The notes: generated by a model from the letters alone, not told the origin. A DNA stretch of 64,000 nt from Micromonospora zamorensis (GCF_900090275.1 NZ_LT607755.1:558001-622000); one strand, 5' to 3'; counted from the first letter of the stretch, positions 1-9,285 are shown. Program-made: numbers and translations.

Positions 1-775
1 TGGCGTTGAAGTCGCCGGCGAGGATCTGCAGGCCGCCGTCCGGGGTGGCCGGTGGTTGACCCTTCAGGTCGGCACGCCAGGCGCCCACCTGGTCCACCGC
101 GTATGGCGCCGAGGGGTGAGCCGACTCCACGCGGACCGGGGGCGCGTCGGGGATGGCTATCGTGCCGTGCGCCTGGGTGAAGCCCCAGCCGCCGAGGTTG
201 CGCCGCAGGCCGACGTCGGTGAGCGGCCACCGCGAGTAGAGCCCGGAGCCGGGTGTGCCGATCTCCGGGTTGAGCTGCCGGTGCGGCAGCAGCCCGTCGA
301 GGCCGAACCGATCCAGGGCCGCCTGCGCGTCCGGGGTGAACTCCTGCACGGTGAGCACGTCCACCTCGTAGCGCCGCACCAGCTCGACCAGGGTCCGCGC
401 GTCGCCGGCGCCGGCGAGCAGGTTGGCGGTGAGCAGCCGGACGGTCGGCCCGGCCACCGTCGGCTGCGCGGAGGCCAACGCCCGGGGTGCCACGGCACCG
501 AGCAGTGCCACCGCCGCCACTGCCGCGAGGGCCGCCGGCCACCAGCGCCGCAGGGCGAGGGTGAGGGTGAGGGCCAGCACGCTGAAGCCCGCGACGTACG
601 GCGTGAAGGCGAGCGCCTGCACCAGCGGCCCCCGGTCCAGGCCGATCAGTCGGAGGGCGGCCCAGAGGGCTGTCGGGGCGACCACCAGCCAGCAGACCGC
701 CGTGCGGAGCCGAGCGCTTCGGTGCCACCCCGACGTGGGCGTGGGAGTGAGCGTTGACGGAGCGTCGACGATCAT
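1..775 (-). CDS. Endonuclease/exonuclease/phosphatase (EEP) family membrane protein, C-terminus cut by window
   Basis: The gene reads leftward and runs off the window, so about 258 N-terminal residues are visible. The first ~95 residues hold three hydrophobic segments (about 25-45, 50-75, 77-95), then a typical EEP domain starts with a TANLLAG stretch and a VQEF motif. The last visible residues are LAGDFNA, the metal-binding D-x-N motif of this superfamily. Family members hydrolyse phosphodiesters or phosphomonoesters; the substrate cannot be told. The ATG at 775 is chosen because TAGGAT lies 7 nt upstream, a leaderless arrangement used repeatedly in this window. It resembles the EEP domain of the gene at 16389-18326. 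An IS630-type element abuts its promoter. Confidence 0.75.
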   Translation of the reverse strand, partial: MIVDAPSTLTPTPTSGWHRSARLRTAVCWLVVAPTALWAALRLIGLDRGPLVQALAFTPYVAGFSVLALTLTLALRRWWPAALAAVAAVALLGAVAPRALASAQPTVAGPTVRLLTANLLAGAGDARTLVELVRRYEVDVLTVQEFTPDAQAALDRFGLDGLLPHRQLNPEIGTPGSGLYSRWPLTDVGLRRNLGGWGFTQAHGTIAIPDAPPVRVESAHPSAPYAVDQVGAWRADLKGQPPATPDGGLQILAGDFNA

Positions 776-782
776 GGCGCTG

Positions 783-788
783 ATCCTA
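783..788 (-). promoter_or_regulatory. -10 box (TAGGAT) for leaderless EEP gene
   Basis: TAGGAT lies 7 nt before the ATG at 775, so the transcript would begin at or next to the start codon. The TA of this box coincides with the start of the putative left end of the IS630-type element. Confidence 0.4.
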
Positions 789-912
789 GTGTCGTGTGTC
801 TGAACTGGATTGACGGTGGGACCCGTGAGTGGCTCGGGGGTCGGCACGCCTTGGCCACGGAGTGCTGCAGTTTCGTTGTGGCGGTGAGTCCGGCTGGTCG
901 GAGTTGCGCCGG

Positions 913-1344
913 TCAGGTGGGGCCGAACTCCGGGCTTGTGAGGTCCACGGTGACGGACAGGCGTGAGCTTGACCTGACCGTGGCGTGTGGCCCGTGGATG
1001 GCTGCGTCGACAAACGGGTTGGAGTCTTCCAGGTAGACGACCCACACGAGCATGTTGAGTTGGTCGAGCCTGGCGAAGAATCCTTCCGAGCCGTAGGACC
1101 CTTCGCCGCAGCATAGGTATCCGGAACCATCGGGCAACGGCAGCTCGATGGTGGTGATGATGGTGGTATGCCATTCGGGGTTGGCCAGCAGCCATGCTTC
1201 GAGGTCGAACGGCTCGAGCAGCGCGAGTCCGCCGGGCGTCGACGGTCCGGCTCGCACGGCTCGGGTTAACCCATCGGCTCGATAGAGGCCGTCTCGGATC
1301 GGGAGGTTGTCGGCCAGCCACAGCCGCGCGATGGTGCTGTTCAC
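913..1344 (-). CDS. Hypothetical protein translationally coupled to IS630 transposase
   Basis: A 143-residue protein of unknown function. Its ATG overlaps the transposase stop codon as ATGA (1341-1344), so the two are very probably translated from one mRNA. The protein is soluble-looking, with no signal peptide or membrane segment. It is rich in aromatic and hydrophobic residues, has a central CCGEGSYGSEGF stretch, and is followed by VWVVYLEDSNPF. I recognise no domain. It could be a passenger gene of the element or a resident gene next to which the element landed. The overlap favours the first. Confidence 0.55.
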   Translation of the reverse strand: MNSTIARLWLADNLPIRDGLYRADGLTRAVRAGPSTPGGLALLEPFDLEAWLLANPEWHTTIITTIELPLPDGSGYLCCGEGSYGSEGFFARLDQLNMLVWVVYLEDSNPFVDAAIHGPHATVRSSSRLSVTVDLTSPEFGPT

Positions 1345-2423
1345 GGTCGTGGGCGCCCCTTTCGCCGGTCGGCCTTGGCGATGATCTGGTCGGCGGTCTT
1401 GGTCCAGGCAAACGGTACGCAGCGCTCGTTATAGGCATCGATGAAGGCGCGGATGGCGCCGATCAGGTCTGGGACACTGGTGAAGGTGCCGCGGCGAATG
1501 GCCTGCCGGGTGATGATGCCGAAGAAGATCTCAACCAGGTTGAGCCAGGAGCAGCCGGTCGGGGTGAAATGCAGCCTAATCCGCGGGTGCTTGGCCATCC
1601 AGGCCTTGACCCTGGGGTGGCTGTGGGTGGCGTAGTTGTCGACTACCACGTGCAGCGGCACCCGCGGATGCGCCTTTGCCACGATCTTGAGGAAAGCCAG
1701 GAACTCATCGCTGCGGTGCCGCTCGTGGCAGGCGTCGGCGGTGATGCGTCCGGTGGCCACCTCAAGCGCGGCGAACAGCGTTGTGGTGCCGTGCCGGACG
1801 TACTCATGGGTACGTCGCTCGGCGACGCCGAACCGCATCGGCAGCAGCGGGGCGGTCCGGTCCAGGGCCTGGATCTGGGACTTTTCGTCTACGCACACAA
1901 CGACCGCCTTCTCCGGCGGCGCCAGGTACAACCCGACCACGTCACGGATCTTCAACTCCAGCTGCGGGTCCGTGGAGAACTTGAACGACTCGACCCGGTG
2001 CGGCTGCAGGTCCCAATCGCGCCAGATTCGGGCGACCTCGGCGAAGCTGACCGGCATCCCATCCTTGGTCAGCTGCTCGGCCAGCAGCCGAGCAGACCAG
2101 TGCGTGACCGCCAGCTCGGCTGGCGGCGGGTTCAGCGTCGCGGTCACCACCGCCGCTTCGTCGATGACCGACGGGCGACCCGACCGTGGCAGATCGGCCA
2201 GCGCGTCCATCCCGCCAGCTTCATACCGGGCTCGCCACGAGATCACCGTCTGTCGAGTCACACCGACGCGCCGGCCGATCTCGGCGTTGGGCAGCCCCTC
2301 CGCGGCCAGCAGCACCATCCTGGCCCGCGACACATGCCCGGCCGCAGCAACCGACGAGCGCGTCAACGCACGAAGACGAGTGCCGTCACCTGGGCGCAAC
2401 ACCAGCGGTGCGGCAACAGCCAT
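1341..2423 (-). CDS. IS630 family transposase
   Basis: A 360-residue DDE transposase, about the normal family length and without frameshift, so possibly active. An N-terminal helix-turn-helix of the IS630 type lies at about residues 44-70 (AEIGRRVGVTRQTVISW). The catalytic triad is visible as D179 (VCVDEKSQ), D262 (VVVDNYATH) and E298 (WLNLVEIFF). These residues carry out strand cleavage and transfer at TA targets. The ATG at 2423 is used; the stop overlaps the start of the next ORF by 4 nt. A 12/19 imperfect terminal repeat suggests an old or diverged copy. Confidence 0.93.
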   Translation of the reverse strand: MAVAAPLVLRPGDGTRLRALTRSSVAAAGHVSRARMVLLAAEGLPNAEIGRRVGVTRQTVISWRARYEAGGMDALADLPRSGRPSVIDEAAVVTATLNPPPAELAVTHWSARLLAEQLTKDGMPVSFAEVARIWRDWDLQPHRVESFKFSTDPQLELKIRDVVGLYLAPPEKAVVVCVDEKSQIQALDRTAPLLPMRFGVAERRTHEYVRHGTTTLFAALEVATGRITADACHERHRSDEFLAFLKIVAKAHPRVPLHVVVDNYATHSHPRVKAWMAKHPRIRLHFTPTGCSWLNLVEIFFGIITRQAIRRGTFTSVPDLIGAIRAFIDAYNERCVPFAWTKTADQIIAKADRRKGRPRP

Positions 2424-2801
2424 GCCCCATTGTCCCGCACGATCACCGTCTGATCACTTACGACACGCGGCACTCGTTCAGAACAGCGAAGCAATTTCGT
2501 GAATGGTGACGCGCTCATCTTTCACAATTATCTGACGGCTGATTGACAGCTCGACAAAGTGAGATCAACTATTGACTCCCGGCTTTTTCCGGTGCTACGT
2601 TCCATCTGGCTTAAACGACGCAACTCTGAGTAGTAATCCCAGCTCAGACGGGTTAGAGGTCGTTGAGAAATCAACCTCACTGGGTGCAGGAGAAACAACT
2701 TGCCCCCGCCCTGCCGTCGTCGTGCCGCCTATTTGAGGGCAGTCATCCGTCCCGCCCCGCGGGTCGGCCGAATTCGCACGGTCACACAAGGGGGACCTGT
2801 C
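2424..2801. other. 378-bp gene-free region: IS right flank, promoter and long leader
   Basis: No convincing gene is seen. The left part (to about 2494) holds the putative right end of the IS element. The middle is more AT-rich than the surroundings and includes a promoter at 2572-2601. The rest is the untranslated leader of the secreted protein at 2802, with a small hairpin around 2655-2678 (GAGGTCGTTGA, gaaa loop, TCAACCTC). Confidence 0.6.
2572..2601 (+). promoter_or_regulatory. Sigma70-type promoter for the secreted protein gene
   Basis: TTGACT at 2572-2577 and TACGTT at 2596-2601 are separated by 18 bp, a good match to a housekeeping promoter. Transcription from it would leave a leader of nearly 200 nt before the ATG at 2802. 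Confidence 0.5.
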
Positions 2802-3311
2802 ATGAGCACATCTTTCCGACGTAAGGCGGCAGCGGTCACGTTCGCCGTCCTGGCGCTCAGCCTGGCTGGTGGGGGGATCGCTATCGCCCAGCCGTCGGCG
2901 AAGGCGCCGCAGGAGGCTGTCCAGCCCGCGGCCCGCGGCACGAACTCCCAGCCGCCGGTCACCGCCGAGTCGGCCCGGATGGCGAAGGCCGCGCTGAAGT
3001 CGGGTGCGGCCACCACGCTGGTCGCCAGCACCACCGTGGTCGTCGTCAACTCCAACGGCACCAAGGCACGCGGCGTCGGCACCGTCATCAAGTACGGCGT
3101 CGGCCAGTACGAGGTCCAGTTCGGTTACACCGTCACGTCGGGCGTCTTCGTGGCCACCGTCGGCCGGGCTGACGCCTGCTGCATCCCGCCGGCCGGCGAG
3201 ATCTCGGTCGCGCCCCGGCTCAGCACGCCCAACGGGGTCTTCGTGCAGACCCGCAACTCGGCCGGCACCCCGACCGACCTGGGCTTCCACCTGGTCGTCC
3301 ACCTCCCCTGA
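2802..3311 (+). CDS. Small secreted protein, unknown function
   Basis: A 169-residue exported protein. The ATG at 2802 is chosen because AAGGGGG precedes it by 7 nt and because it places a classical signal peptide at the N-terminus: SFRRK, a hydrophobic core (AAVTFAVLALSLAGGG) and a likely cleavage after AIA-Q near residue 26. An upstream TTG at 2700 would bury the signal peptide. The mature part is Ala/Thr/Val-rich with predicted beta strands (TTVVVVNSNGT, YEVQFGYTV) and one adjacent cysteine pair (DACC). No known domain is recognised. It has its own promoter and is followed by a strong terminator. Confidence 0.75.
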   Translation: MSTSFRRKAAAVTFAVLALSLAGGGIAIAQPSAKAPQEAVQPAARGTNSQPPVTAESARMAKAALKSGAATTLVASTTVVVVNSNGTKARGVGTVIKYGVGQYEVQFGYTVTSGVFVATVGRADACCIPPAGEISVAPRLSTPNGVFVQTRNSAGTPTDLGFHLVVHLP

Positions 3312-3324
3312 TCGACCGACGTCC

Positions 3325-3351
3325 GGCCCCCGCGCCTCGTGCGCGGGGGCC
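3325..3351 (+). terminator. Hairpin terminator after secreted protein gene
   Basis: A perfect 11-bp GC-rich stem (GGCCCCCGCGC / GCGCGGGGGCC) with a CTCGT loop, 14 nt after the stop codon. No T-run follows, as is common in high-GC actinobacteria. Confidence 0.7.
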
Positions 3352-3578
3352 GCACCATGTCCGCTGCGGGGCCCACCGGTCCCAGCCCGACTCCGGCTCT
3401 GATCCACTCGGTTTCCTGCCAGGTCCGGTTTCCGTGGTCCCGAGTCGATCGGCCGTCGCCGAGTGCCTCGTGCCGTTCTTCACCCGTTCGCGCGGCTCAT
3501 CCCCGTTCGGGTCACCCCGGGGCGGTCCGGCCCGCACAATCCCACGTTTGCCGGGCACGTGCCCGGGAAGCAAGCACC

Positions 3579-4618
<1,040 letters not shown>

Positions 4619-4622
<4 letters not shown>

Positions 4623-5638
4623 GACGCGTGCACGTGACACCCGCCGCCGCGCCGGCCGACCCCGGCCTGGCCGAGCTGGCCCCCGACCAGCGGTTGCGCC
4701 GCCTGGAGCTGACCGTCACCCGCCGACTGAACGGCCTGCTGCACGGCCAGTACCGCGGCCTGCTGCCCGGACCGGGCAGTGAACCAGCCGGCAGCCGCGA
4801 GTACCGGCCGGGCGAGGACGAGGTGCGCCGGATGGACTGGGCGGTGACGGCCCGTACCGCCGTACCGCACGTCCGGCAGGTCGACGCCGACCGTGAGCTG
4901 ACCACCTGGCTGTTGGTCGACGGCAGCGCCAGCATGGAGTTCGGCACCGCCGAGCTGGACAAGCGGGAGTTGGCGGTGGCCGCCGTCGCGGCGGTCGGGT
5001 TCCTGACCGCGGGCGTCGGCAACCGCCTCGGCGCCCAGGTGCTGCGCGCGGACGGGGTACGCCGCTTCCCCGCCCGCGCCGGACGTACCCATCTGCTTGC
5101 TCTGCTCCGCGCGCTGCTCGCCGCCCCTCGTGCCACCGCGCCCGGGTCGGAGGCCGGGGAACAACCCCGCCCGCCGGATCTGGCCGACGGGCTCGACGCG
5201 CTGCACCGGATCGCCAACCGGCGGGGACTGGTCGTGGTGGTGTCCGACTTCCTCGACGGGCTGCCCGACGACCCCGACAGGCAGGCGCCCTGGGAACGGA
5301 CGCTGCGCCGGCTGACCGCCCGGCACCAGGTGCTGGCGATCGAGGTGACCGACCCGCGTGAGCTGGAGCTGCCGGATGTCGGCCTGATCACGCTGATGGA
5401 CCCGGAGACCGGGCGTTGCCGTGAGGTGTGCACATCGGACCGTCGGTTGCGGGAGCGGTACGCCGAGGCCGCCGCCGCCCAACGCGATCAGGTCCGCCAG
5501 GCCTTGCGCCGCAGCGGGGTCACCCACCTGCCGTTGCGCACCGACGGGGACTGGAGCGCGGACATCGTCCGGCACGTCCACGCCCAACGTCGGCTGGCCG
5601 CCGCGCCGGCCGGCCACCGACGGGGAGGTGTCGCGTGA
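4619..5638 (+). CDS. DUF58 domain-containing protein
   Basis: A 339-residue protein of the DUF58 family, which accompanies MoxR ATPases and contains a VWA-like fold. The conserved DUF58 core is visible at about residues 60-115 (GSREYRPGEDEVRRMDW, then DRELTTWLLVDGSASM). The DGSASM stretch resembles a MIDAS metal site. Its ATG overlaps the moxR stop (ATGA) and its stop overlaps the GTG of the next gene (GTGA), so the three genes should be produced together. No signal peptide or membrane segment is seen, placing it in the cytoplasm beside the membrane-bound VWA partner. Confidence 0.9.
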
Positions 5639-6594
5639 TCTGGCAGTCGCCACTGCGACTCTGGCTGCTGCTCGGCGTGCTCGCCCTGGTCGTCGCGTAT
5701 CTGGTGGTGCAGCGCCGACGCAGCCGCTACGCGGTCCGCTTCACCAACCTGCGGTTGCTGGACCGGGTTGCGCCCGAGCGGCCCGCCTGGCGCCGGCACG
5801 TGCCGGCCGGGCTCTTCCTGGCCATGCTGGCGCTGCTCGTGGTCGGGTTCGCCCGACCCAGCGCCGAGGTCCGGGTGCCCCGGGAACGCGCCACGGTGAT
5901 GGTGGCGGTGGACGTGTCCACGTCGATGCTCGCCACCGACGTGGAACCGGACCGGTTGACCGCCGCGAAGCAGGCGGCCCGGCGCTTCGTCGAGGGCCTG
6001 CCCGACGAGTTCAACGTGGGGCTCGTCGCCTTCGCGGGCAGCGCAGCCGTGCTGGTGCCGCCCGGCACCGACCGGGGCGCCCTCGACGAGGGGATCGACC
6101 GGCTCGCCGAGGGAATCACCGGGGTGCAGGGCACCGCGATCGGCGAGGCCATCAACACCTCGCTCGGCGCGGTCAAGAGCCTGGACAGCGAGGCCGCCAA
6201 GGAGACGCCGCCGGCCCGGATCATCCTGCTCTCCGACGGCGCCAACACCTCCGGGATGGACCCGATGGAAGCGGCGGCGGAAGCGGTGACGGCCGAGGTG
6301 CCGGTGCACGCCATCTCGTTCGGCACACCGTCCGGGTTCGTGGACCGTGGCGGACGGCCCATCCAGGTGCCTGTCGACGGGCAGACGCTCAAGGCGGTCG
6401 CCGAGGAGACCGGCGGCATGTTCCACGAGGCCAGCACCACCGACGAGCTGCGAGCCGTCTACGACGACATCGGCAGCTCGGTCGGATACCGCACCGAGCG
6501 GCAGGACGTCTCGGCCCGGTTCATCGGCCTCGGACTGGTGTTCGCGATGGGTGCCGCCGCCGGCTCGATGCGCTGGTTCTCCCGGCTGCCCTGA
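5635..6594 (+). CDS. VWA domain-containing membrane protein (BatA-like)
   Basis: A 319-residue protein with two N-terminal hydrophobic segments (about 8-25 and 55-73), a VWA domain, and a C-terminal hydrophobic segment near 295-312. The MIDAS motif D-x-S-x-S is intact at D93-S95-S97 (AVDVSTSM), so divalent metal binding is expected. The GTG at 5635 overlaps the DUF58 stop and has GGGGAGG upstream. This domain layout matches the Bat (aerotolerance) proteins. In this operon it is the likely membrane partner on which the MoxR ATPase acts; the target process is unknown. Confidence 0.9.
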   Translation: MIWQSPLRLWLLLGVLALVVAYLVVQRRRSRYAVRFTNLRLLDRVAPERPAWRRHVPAGLFLAMLALLVVGFARPSAEVRVPRERATVMVAVDVSTSMLATDVEPDRLTAAKQAARRFVEGLPDEFNVGLVAFAGSAAVLVPPGTDRGALDEGIDRLAEGITGVQGTAIGEAINTSLGAVKSLDSEAAKETPPARIILLSDGANTSGMDPMEAAAEAVTAEVPVHAISFGTPSGFVDRGGRPIQVPVDGQTLKAVAEETGGMFHEASTTDELRAVYDDIGSSVGYRTERQDVSARFIGLGLVFAMGAAAGSMRWFSRLP

Positions 6595-6632
6595 TCGCCG
6601 CGCACGACCGACGTCGACCGTGAGGAGTACGC

Positions 6633-7505
6633 ATGGCAGTGCAGACCGGACTGGGCGAACCGCGCGGTCCCTGGTTCATCTCGCCGGAACTCGACCCGGA
6701 CGGGCGCGGGTGGTGGGACCCACCCGAGCGGGAACCGGGCGGGCGACAGCCTGGGCGGCTGCTCGCCGTGCTGGCCGTGGTGGCGGTCTCCGCGGTCTCC
6801 GGTGCTCTCGCCGGTGGCGTGGTGGCCAGCCGGGACGGGGCTGGGGGCCCGGCAGCGGCGTCCGCCGCCCCGGTGCCGGCCGAGCTGGTCACGGCGGCGG
6901 AGCGGACCGTACCCGGGGTGGTGTCGGTGCTGGCCGGCGGCGGCGCGACCGGCGGGTCCACGACCAGCGGGTCCGCGACCGGGTCGGGCTTCGCCGTCGA
7001 CGACCAGCAGCACCTCATCACCAACGACCACATCCTGGCCAAGGGGGGCGGTGGGCCGGTGACAGTGGAGCTGCCCGACGGCCGCCGGTTCGCCGCCGAG
7101 GTGGTCGGACGGGAGCCGCGCAGCGACCTGGCCGTGCTGAAGGTGCCGGCATCGGCCGGGCTCACCCCGTTGCCCCTGGCCAAGCCGGGAGCGACCCGGG
7201 TCGGCGAGCCGGTCCTCGCCGTCGGTTCGCCGCTCGGCCTGGCCGGCACGGTCACCGCGGGCATCGTCAGCGCGTTGGACCGCGAGGTGCGGCTGGGCAA
7301 CAACCGGCACACTGCGGTGCAGACCGACGCCTCCATCAACCCCGGCAACTCCGGAGGGCCCCTCGTCAACGCCCGCGGGGAGGTGGTCGGGGTGAACACC
7401 GCCATCGCCACCATCGACGGAAACGGATCGATCGGCATCGGCTTCGCCATCCCGATCGACCAGGTGCAGCAGACCGCCGACACGATCATCGGCAAGGGTG
7501 GCTGA
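6633..7505 (+). CDS. Membrane-anchored trypsin-like serine protease (HtrA/DegP type, no PDZ)
   Basis: A 290-residue protein: a Pro-rich cytoplasmic start, one transmembrane segment at about 43-63, then an extracytoplasmic S1C protease domain. The catalytic triad is readable as H133 (ITNDHIL), D165 (RSDLAVLK) and S240 (GNSGGPL). HtrA proteins degrade or refold damaged envelope proteins. This one ends right after the protease domain, so the usual C-terminal PDZ domain is absent, which removes the normal allosteric and oligomer-controlling module. GAGGAG precedes the ATG. It follows the MoxR/DUF58/VWA operon by 38 bp on the same strand and may be co-transcribed. Confidence 0.9.
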   Translation: MAVQTGLGEPRGPWFISPELDPDGRGWWDPPEREPGGRQPGRLLAVLAVVAVSAVSGALAGGVVASRDGAGGPAAASAAPVPAELVTAAERTVPGVVSVLAGGGATGGSTTSGSATGSGFAVDDQQHLITNDHILAKGGGGPVTVELPDGRRFAAEVVGREPRSDLAVLKVPASAGLTPLPLAKPGATRVGEPVLAVGSPLGLAGTVTAGIVSALDREVRLGNNRHTAVQTDASINPGNSGGPLVNARGEVVGVNTAIATIDGNGSIGIGFAIPIDQVQQTADTIIGKGG

Positions 7506-7579
7506 GCTGCCCGGACGGCCTCGCGGCGGGCGGTGGCAGCGCGGCCACTGTCAGATATCCGGCGGGACAGCATCGGGCC

Positions 7580-7912
7580 ATGGAAATATTACGGTCGGTA
7601 TGGATACTGGCGGAGGTGGAGAGTCCCCTTCTTGCGGTCCTCCTGCTGGTGGGCCTGGTCATTGGATGTGCAGTGGGGTCGGCGTACGCCCGGGCACGAC
7701 GCGGGTGGAACGATTACCAGACCGTCAAGAAATCGGTGCCGGGCGCCCGTCGAGGCGCCTGGACACTCGTCCGTGGGCTCGTCGTCAAGGCCGCTGTGAT
7801 CGCGCTGCTGCTCTTCGGCGCGGTGGCGTACGCGGCGGTCGGCGCCGACGAGGAAACCGCCGGGCCGACGCCCAGCCAGTCCCCGCCGCAGAGTGAGCGT
7901 CCGCACCGATGA
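7580..7912 (+). CDS. Small two-span membrane protein, unknown function
   Basis: A 110-residue protein with two hydrophobic segments (about 15-33 and 69-88) separated by a basic stretch (ARARRGWNDYQTVKKSVPGARRG), ending in a Pro/Ser/Thr-rich tail. The basic loop should lie in the cytoplasm, putting both ends outside. I do not recognise the family. The ATG at 7580 is chosen to fit the first membrane segment; the ribosome-binding site is weak. It lies 74 bp after the protease gene and may belong to the same transcript. Confidence 0.6.
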   Translation: MEILRSVWILAEVESPLLAVLLLVGLVIGCAVGSAYARARRGWNDYQTVKKSVPGARRGAWTLVRGLVVKAAVIALLLFGAVAYAAVGADEETAGPTPSQSPPQSERPHR

Positions 7913-7934
7913 CCCCCGGCGGGTCGTCGCGGGT

Positions 7935-7940
7935 TAGCCT
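7935..7940 (+). promoter_or_regulatory. -10 box (TAGCCT) for leaderless arfB-like gene
   Basis: TAGCCT ends 6 nt before the GTG at 7947, predicting a leaderless mRNA. Confidence 0.5.
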
Positions 7941-7946
7941 CGGGGC

Positions 7947-8372
7947 GTGGACGACGGACTGCGGGTGACCGACCGGTGGGTCGTCCCCGCCGGGGAGCTG
8001 CGGGAGCGCTTCTCCCGCTCGTCCGGGCCGGGTGGGCAGGGAGTGAACACCGCGGACTCCAGGGTCGAGCTGAGCTACGACCTGGCCAACTCGCCGGCCG
8101 TGCCCGAGTGGCTGCGGACGCGGGCCCTGGCCCGGCTGGCCAACCGCCTGGTCGACGGGGTGCTGACGATCGCCGCCAGTGAGCACCGGGCCCAACTGGC
8201 CAACCGGGAGGCGGCCCGCGAACGGATGACCGCCCTGCTGCGGGAGGCCGCCGCACCCCCACCGCCGGCCCGCCGAGCGACCCGCCCGTCGCGGGGGGCC
8301 AAGGAACGCCGGCTGGCCGAGAAGAAGCGCCAGTCCCAGCGCAAACGCGACCGCCGCGCCGACGACGACTGA
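7947..8372 (+). CDS. arfB: Peptidyl-tRNA hydrolase ArfB-like (class I release-factor fold)
   Basis: A 141-residue protein with the GGQ catalytic motif at residues 29-31 inside SSGPGGQGVNTADSRVEL, and a Lys/Arg-rich C-terminal tail (KERRLAEKKRQSQRKRDRR). This is the layout of ArfB/YaeJ, which rescues stalled ribosomes: the basic tail enters the empty mRNA channel and the GGQ loop hydrolyses peptidyl-tRNA. It lacks the codon-recognition domain of RF1/RF2, consistent with its length. The GTG start is leaderless. It converges on the gene at 8386-9252 with only 13 bp between stops. Confidence 0.88.
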   Translation: MDDGLRVTDRWVVPAGELRERFSRSSGPGGQGVNTADSRVELSYDLANSPAVPEWLRTRALARLANRLVDGVLTIAASEHRAQLANREAARERMTALLREAAAPPPPARRATRPSRGAKERRLAEKKRQSQRKRDRRADDD

Positions 8373-8385
8373 CCGGTCGGCCGGC

Positions 8386-9252
8386 TCAGGCCGGGACGGC
8401 GGCGAGCAGCCGGTCGCGTAGCACAGCGGCCCGGTCGGCGAACCCACGTTGCGCCACCGCGTACTCCGCCCGACCCTCCGGCGTCTCCACCCGCACCGGC
8501 GGACAGCCCAGCGCCGCCAGGTCGTACGGGCTGGCCCGCATGTCCAGCGTGCGGATCTCCCGGGCCAGCTCGAACGCGTCGGCCACCAGTTCCGAGGTGA
8601 CCAGCGGGGACAGCTTGTACGCCCACTTGTAGAGATCCATGTTGGCGTGTAGGCAGCCCGGCTGTTCGAGTGCGTGCTGCGTCTCCCGGGTCGGGGTGAG
8701 CAGGTTCAACTGTCGAGCCGGCGGCGTGAAGAACCGGAACGCGTCGAAGTGGCTGCACCGCACGCCGCGCTCCTCGACGACCGCGGCGGTCCGCTCCGGG
8801 GTCAGCCGCAGCGGCCAGGCGTTGTGCCGCAGCTCCTCACGGGTCTGCCGGTAGACCATCGCCCACTCGTGCATCCCGAAGCAGCCGAAGTGCGGGGCCC
8901 GCCCGGCGGTGGCCGCCAACAGGGAGCGGATCCAGGTGATCGACTCGCCGCGCCGCGCGCGTACCGCATCGGTGTCGAGGGTGACCCCGGCGGCGGTGGC
9001 GCTGTAGTCCCGGCCGAACTCGGCCGGGTCGGCGTCGCGCAGCTCGACCCCGGCCCCCGGGTGCCAGCGACGGAGCTGGGCCGGGCGGTGCGAGTAGTAG
9101 GTGAACAGGAAGTCGGCCACCGGATGCCGTTCACCACGCCGCCGGCGGGCCAGGTGCGGCGTCAGCCAGACGTCCATGCGCTCCTCGTGGGCCCGTCGGC
9201 GGGCCTGCCACTGCGCCACGTCGAGCACGGCGGGGGCGAGGGCGGCGGTCAC
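8386..9252 (-). CDS. Conserved actinobacterial protein annotated as 3-methyladenine DNA glycosylase
   Basis: A 288-residue cytoplasmic protein. I recognise it as a family commonly labelled 3-methyladenine DNA glycosylase in actinobacteria (QARRRAHEER, HPVADFLFTYYSHRPAQLRRWHPG, GCLHANMDLYKWA). I see no helix-hairpin-helix or classical glycosylase active-site motif, so the enzymatic label should be treated as unproven. The GTG at 9252 is chosen because TACCCT lies 6 nt upstream (9259-9264), giving a leaderless start; a longer reading frame to 9282 would overlap that box. Confidence 0.7.
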   Translation of the reverse strand: MTAALAPAVLDVAQWQARRRAHEERMDVWLTPHLARRRRGERHPVADFLFTYYSHRPAQLRRWHPGAGVELRDADPAEFGRDYSATAAGVTLDTDAVRARRGESITWIRSLLAATAGRAPHFGCFGMHEWAMVYRQTREELRHNAWPLRLTPERTAAVVEERGVRCSHFDAFRFFTPPARQLNLLTPTRETQHALEQPGCLHANMDLYKWAYKLSPLVTSELVADAFELAREIRTLDMRASPYDLAALGCPPVRVETPEGRAEYAVAQRGFADRAAVLRDRLLAAVPA

Positions 9253-9258
9253 GCACCC

Positions 9259-9264
9259 AGGGTA
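9259..9264 (-). promoter_or_regulatory. -10 box (TACCCT) for leaderless gene at 8386-9252
   Basis: TACCCT on the minus strand is followed by a 6-nt spacer and the GTG at 9252. Confidence 0.45.
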
Positions 9265-9285
9265 CGACCGCCGCCCGCACACCGG

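Larger units (their letters stand above)
787..2494 (-). mobile_element. Putative IS630-type insertion element carrying an extra ORF
   Basis: The transposase gene at 1341-2423 is certain; the element borders are not. A 19-bp candidate end at 787-805 (starting TAGTGTCG, ending TCTGAAC) matches the reverse complement of 2476-2494 at 12 of 19 positions, with TCTGAAC conserved at the inner edge of both. The left end starts with TA, as expected of IS630 elements, which duplicate a TA target; the right end shows no clear TA. If these borders hold, the element is 1.7 kb and includes the small ORF at 913-1344. Confidence 0.35.

Noticed and set aside
2700..2801. N-terminal extension of the small secreted protein from a TTG
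   Set aside because: It would place 34 Arg/Pro-rich residues before a perfect signal peptide; the ATG at 2802 has its own good ribosome-binding site.
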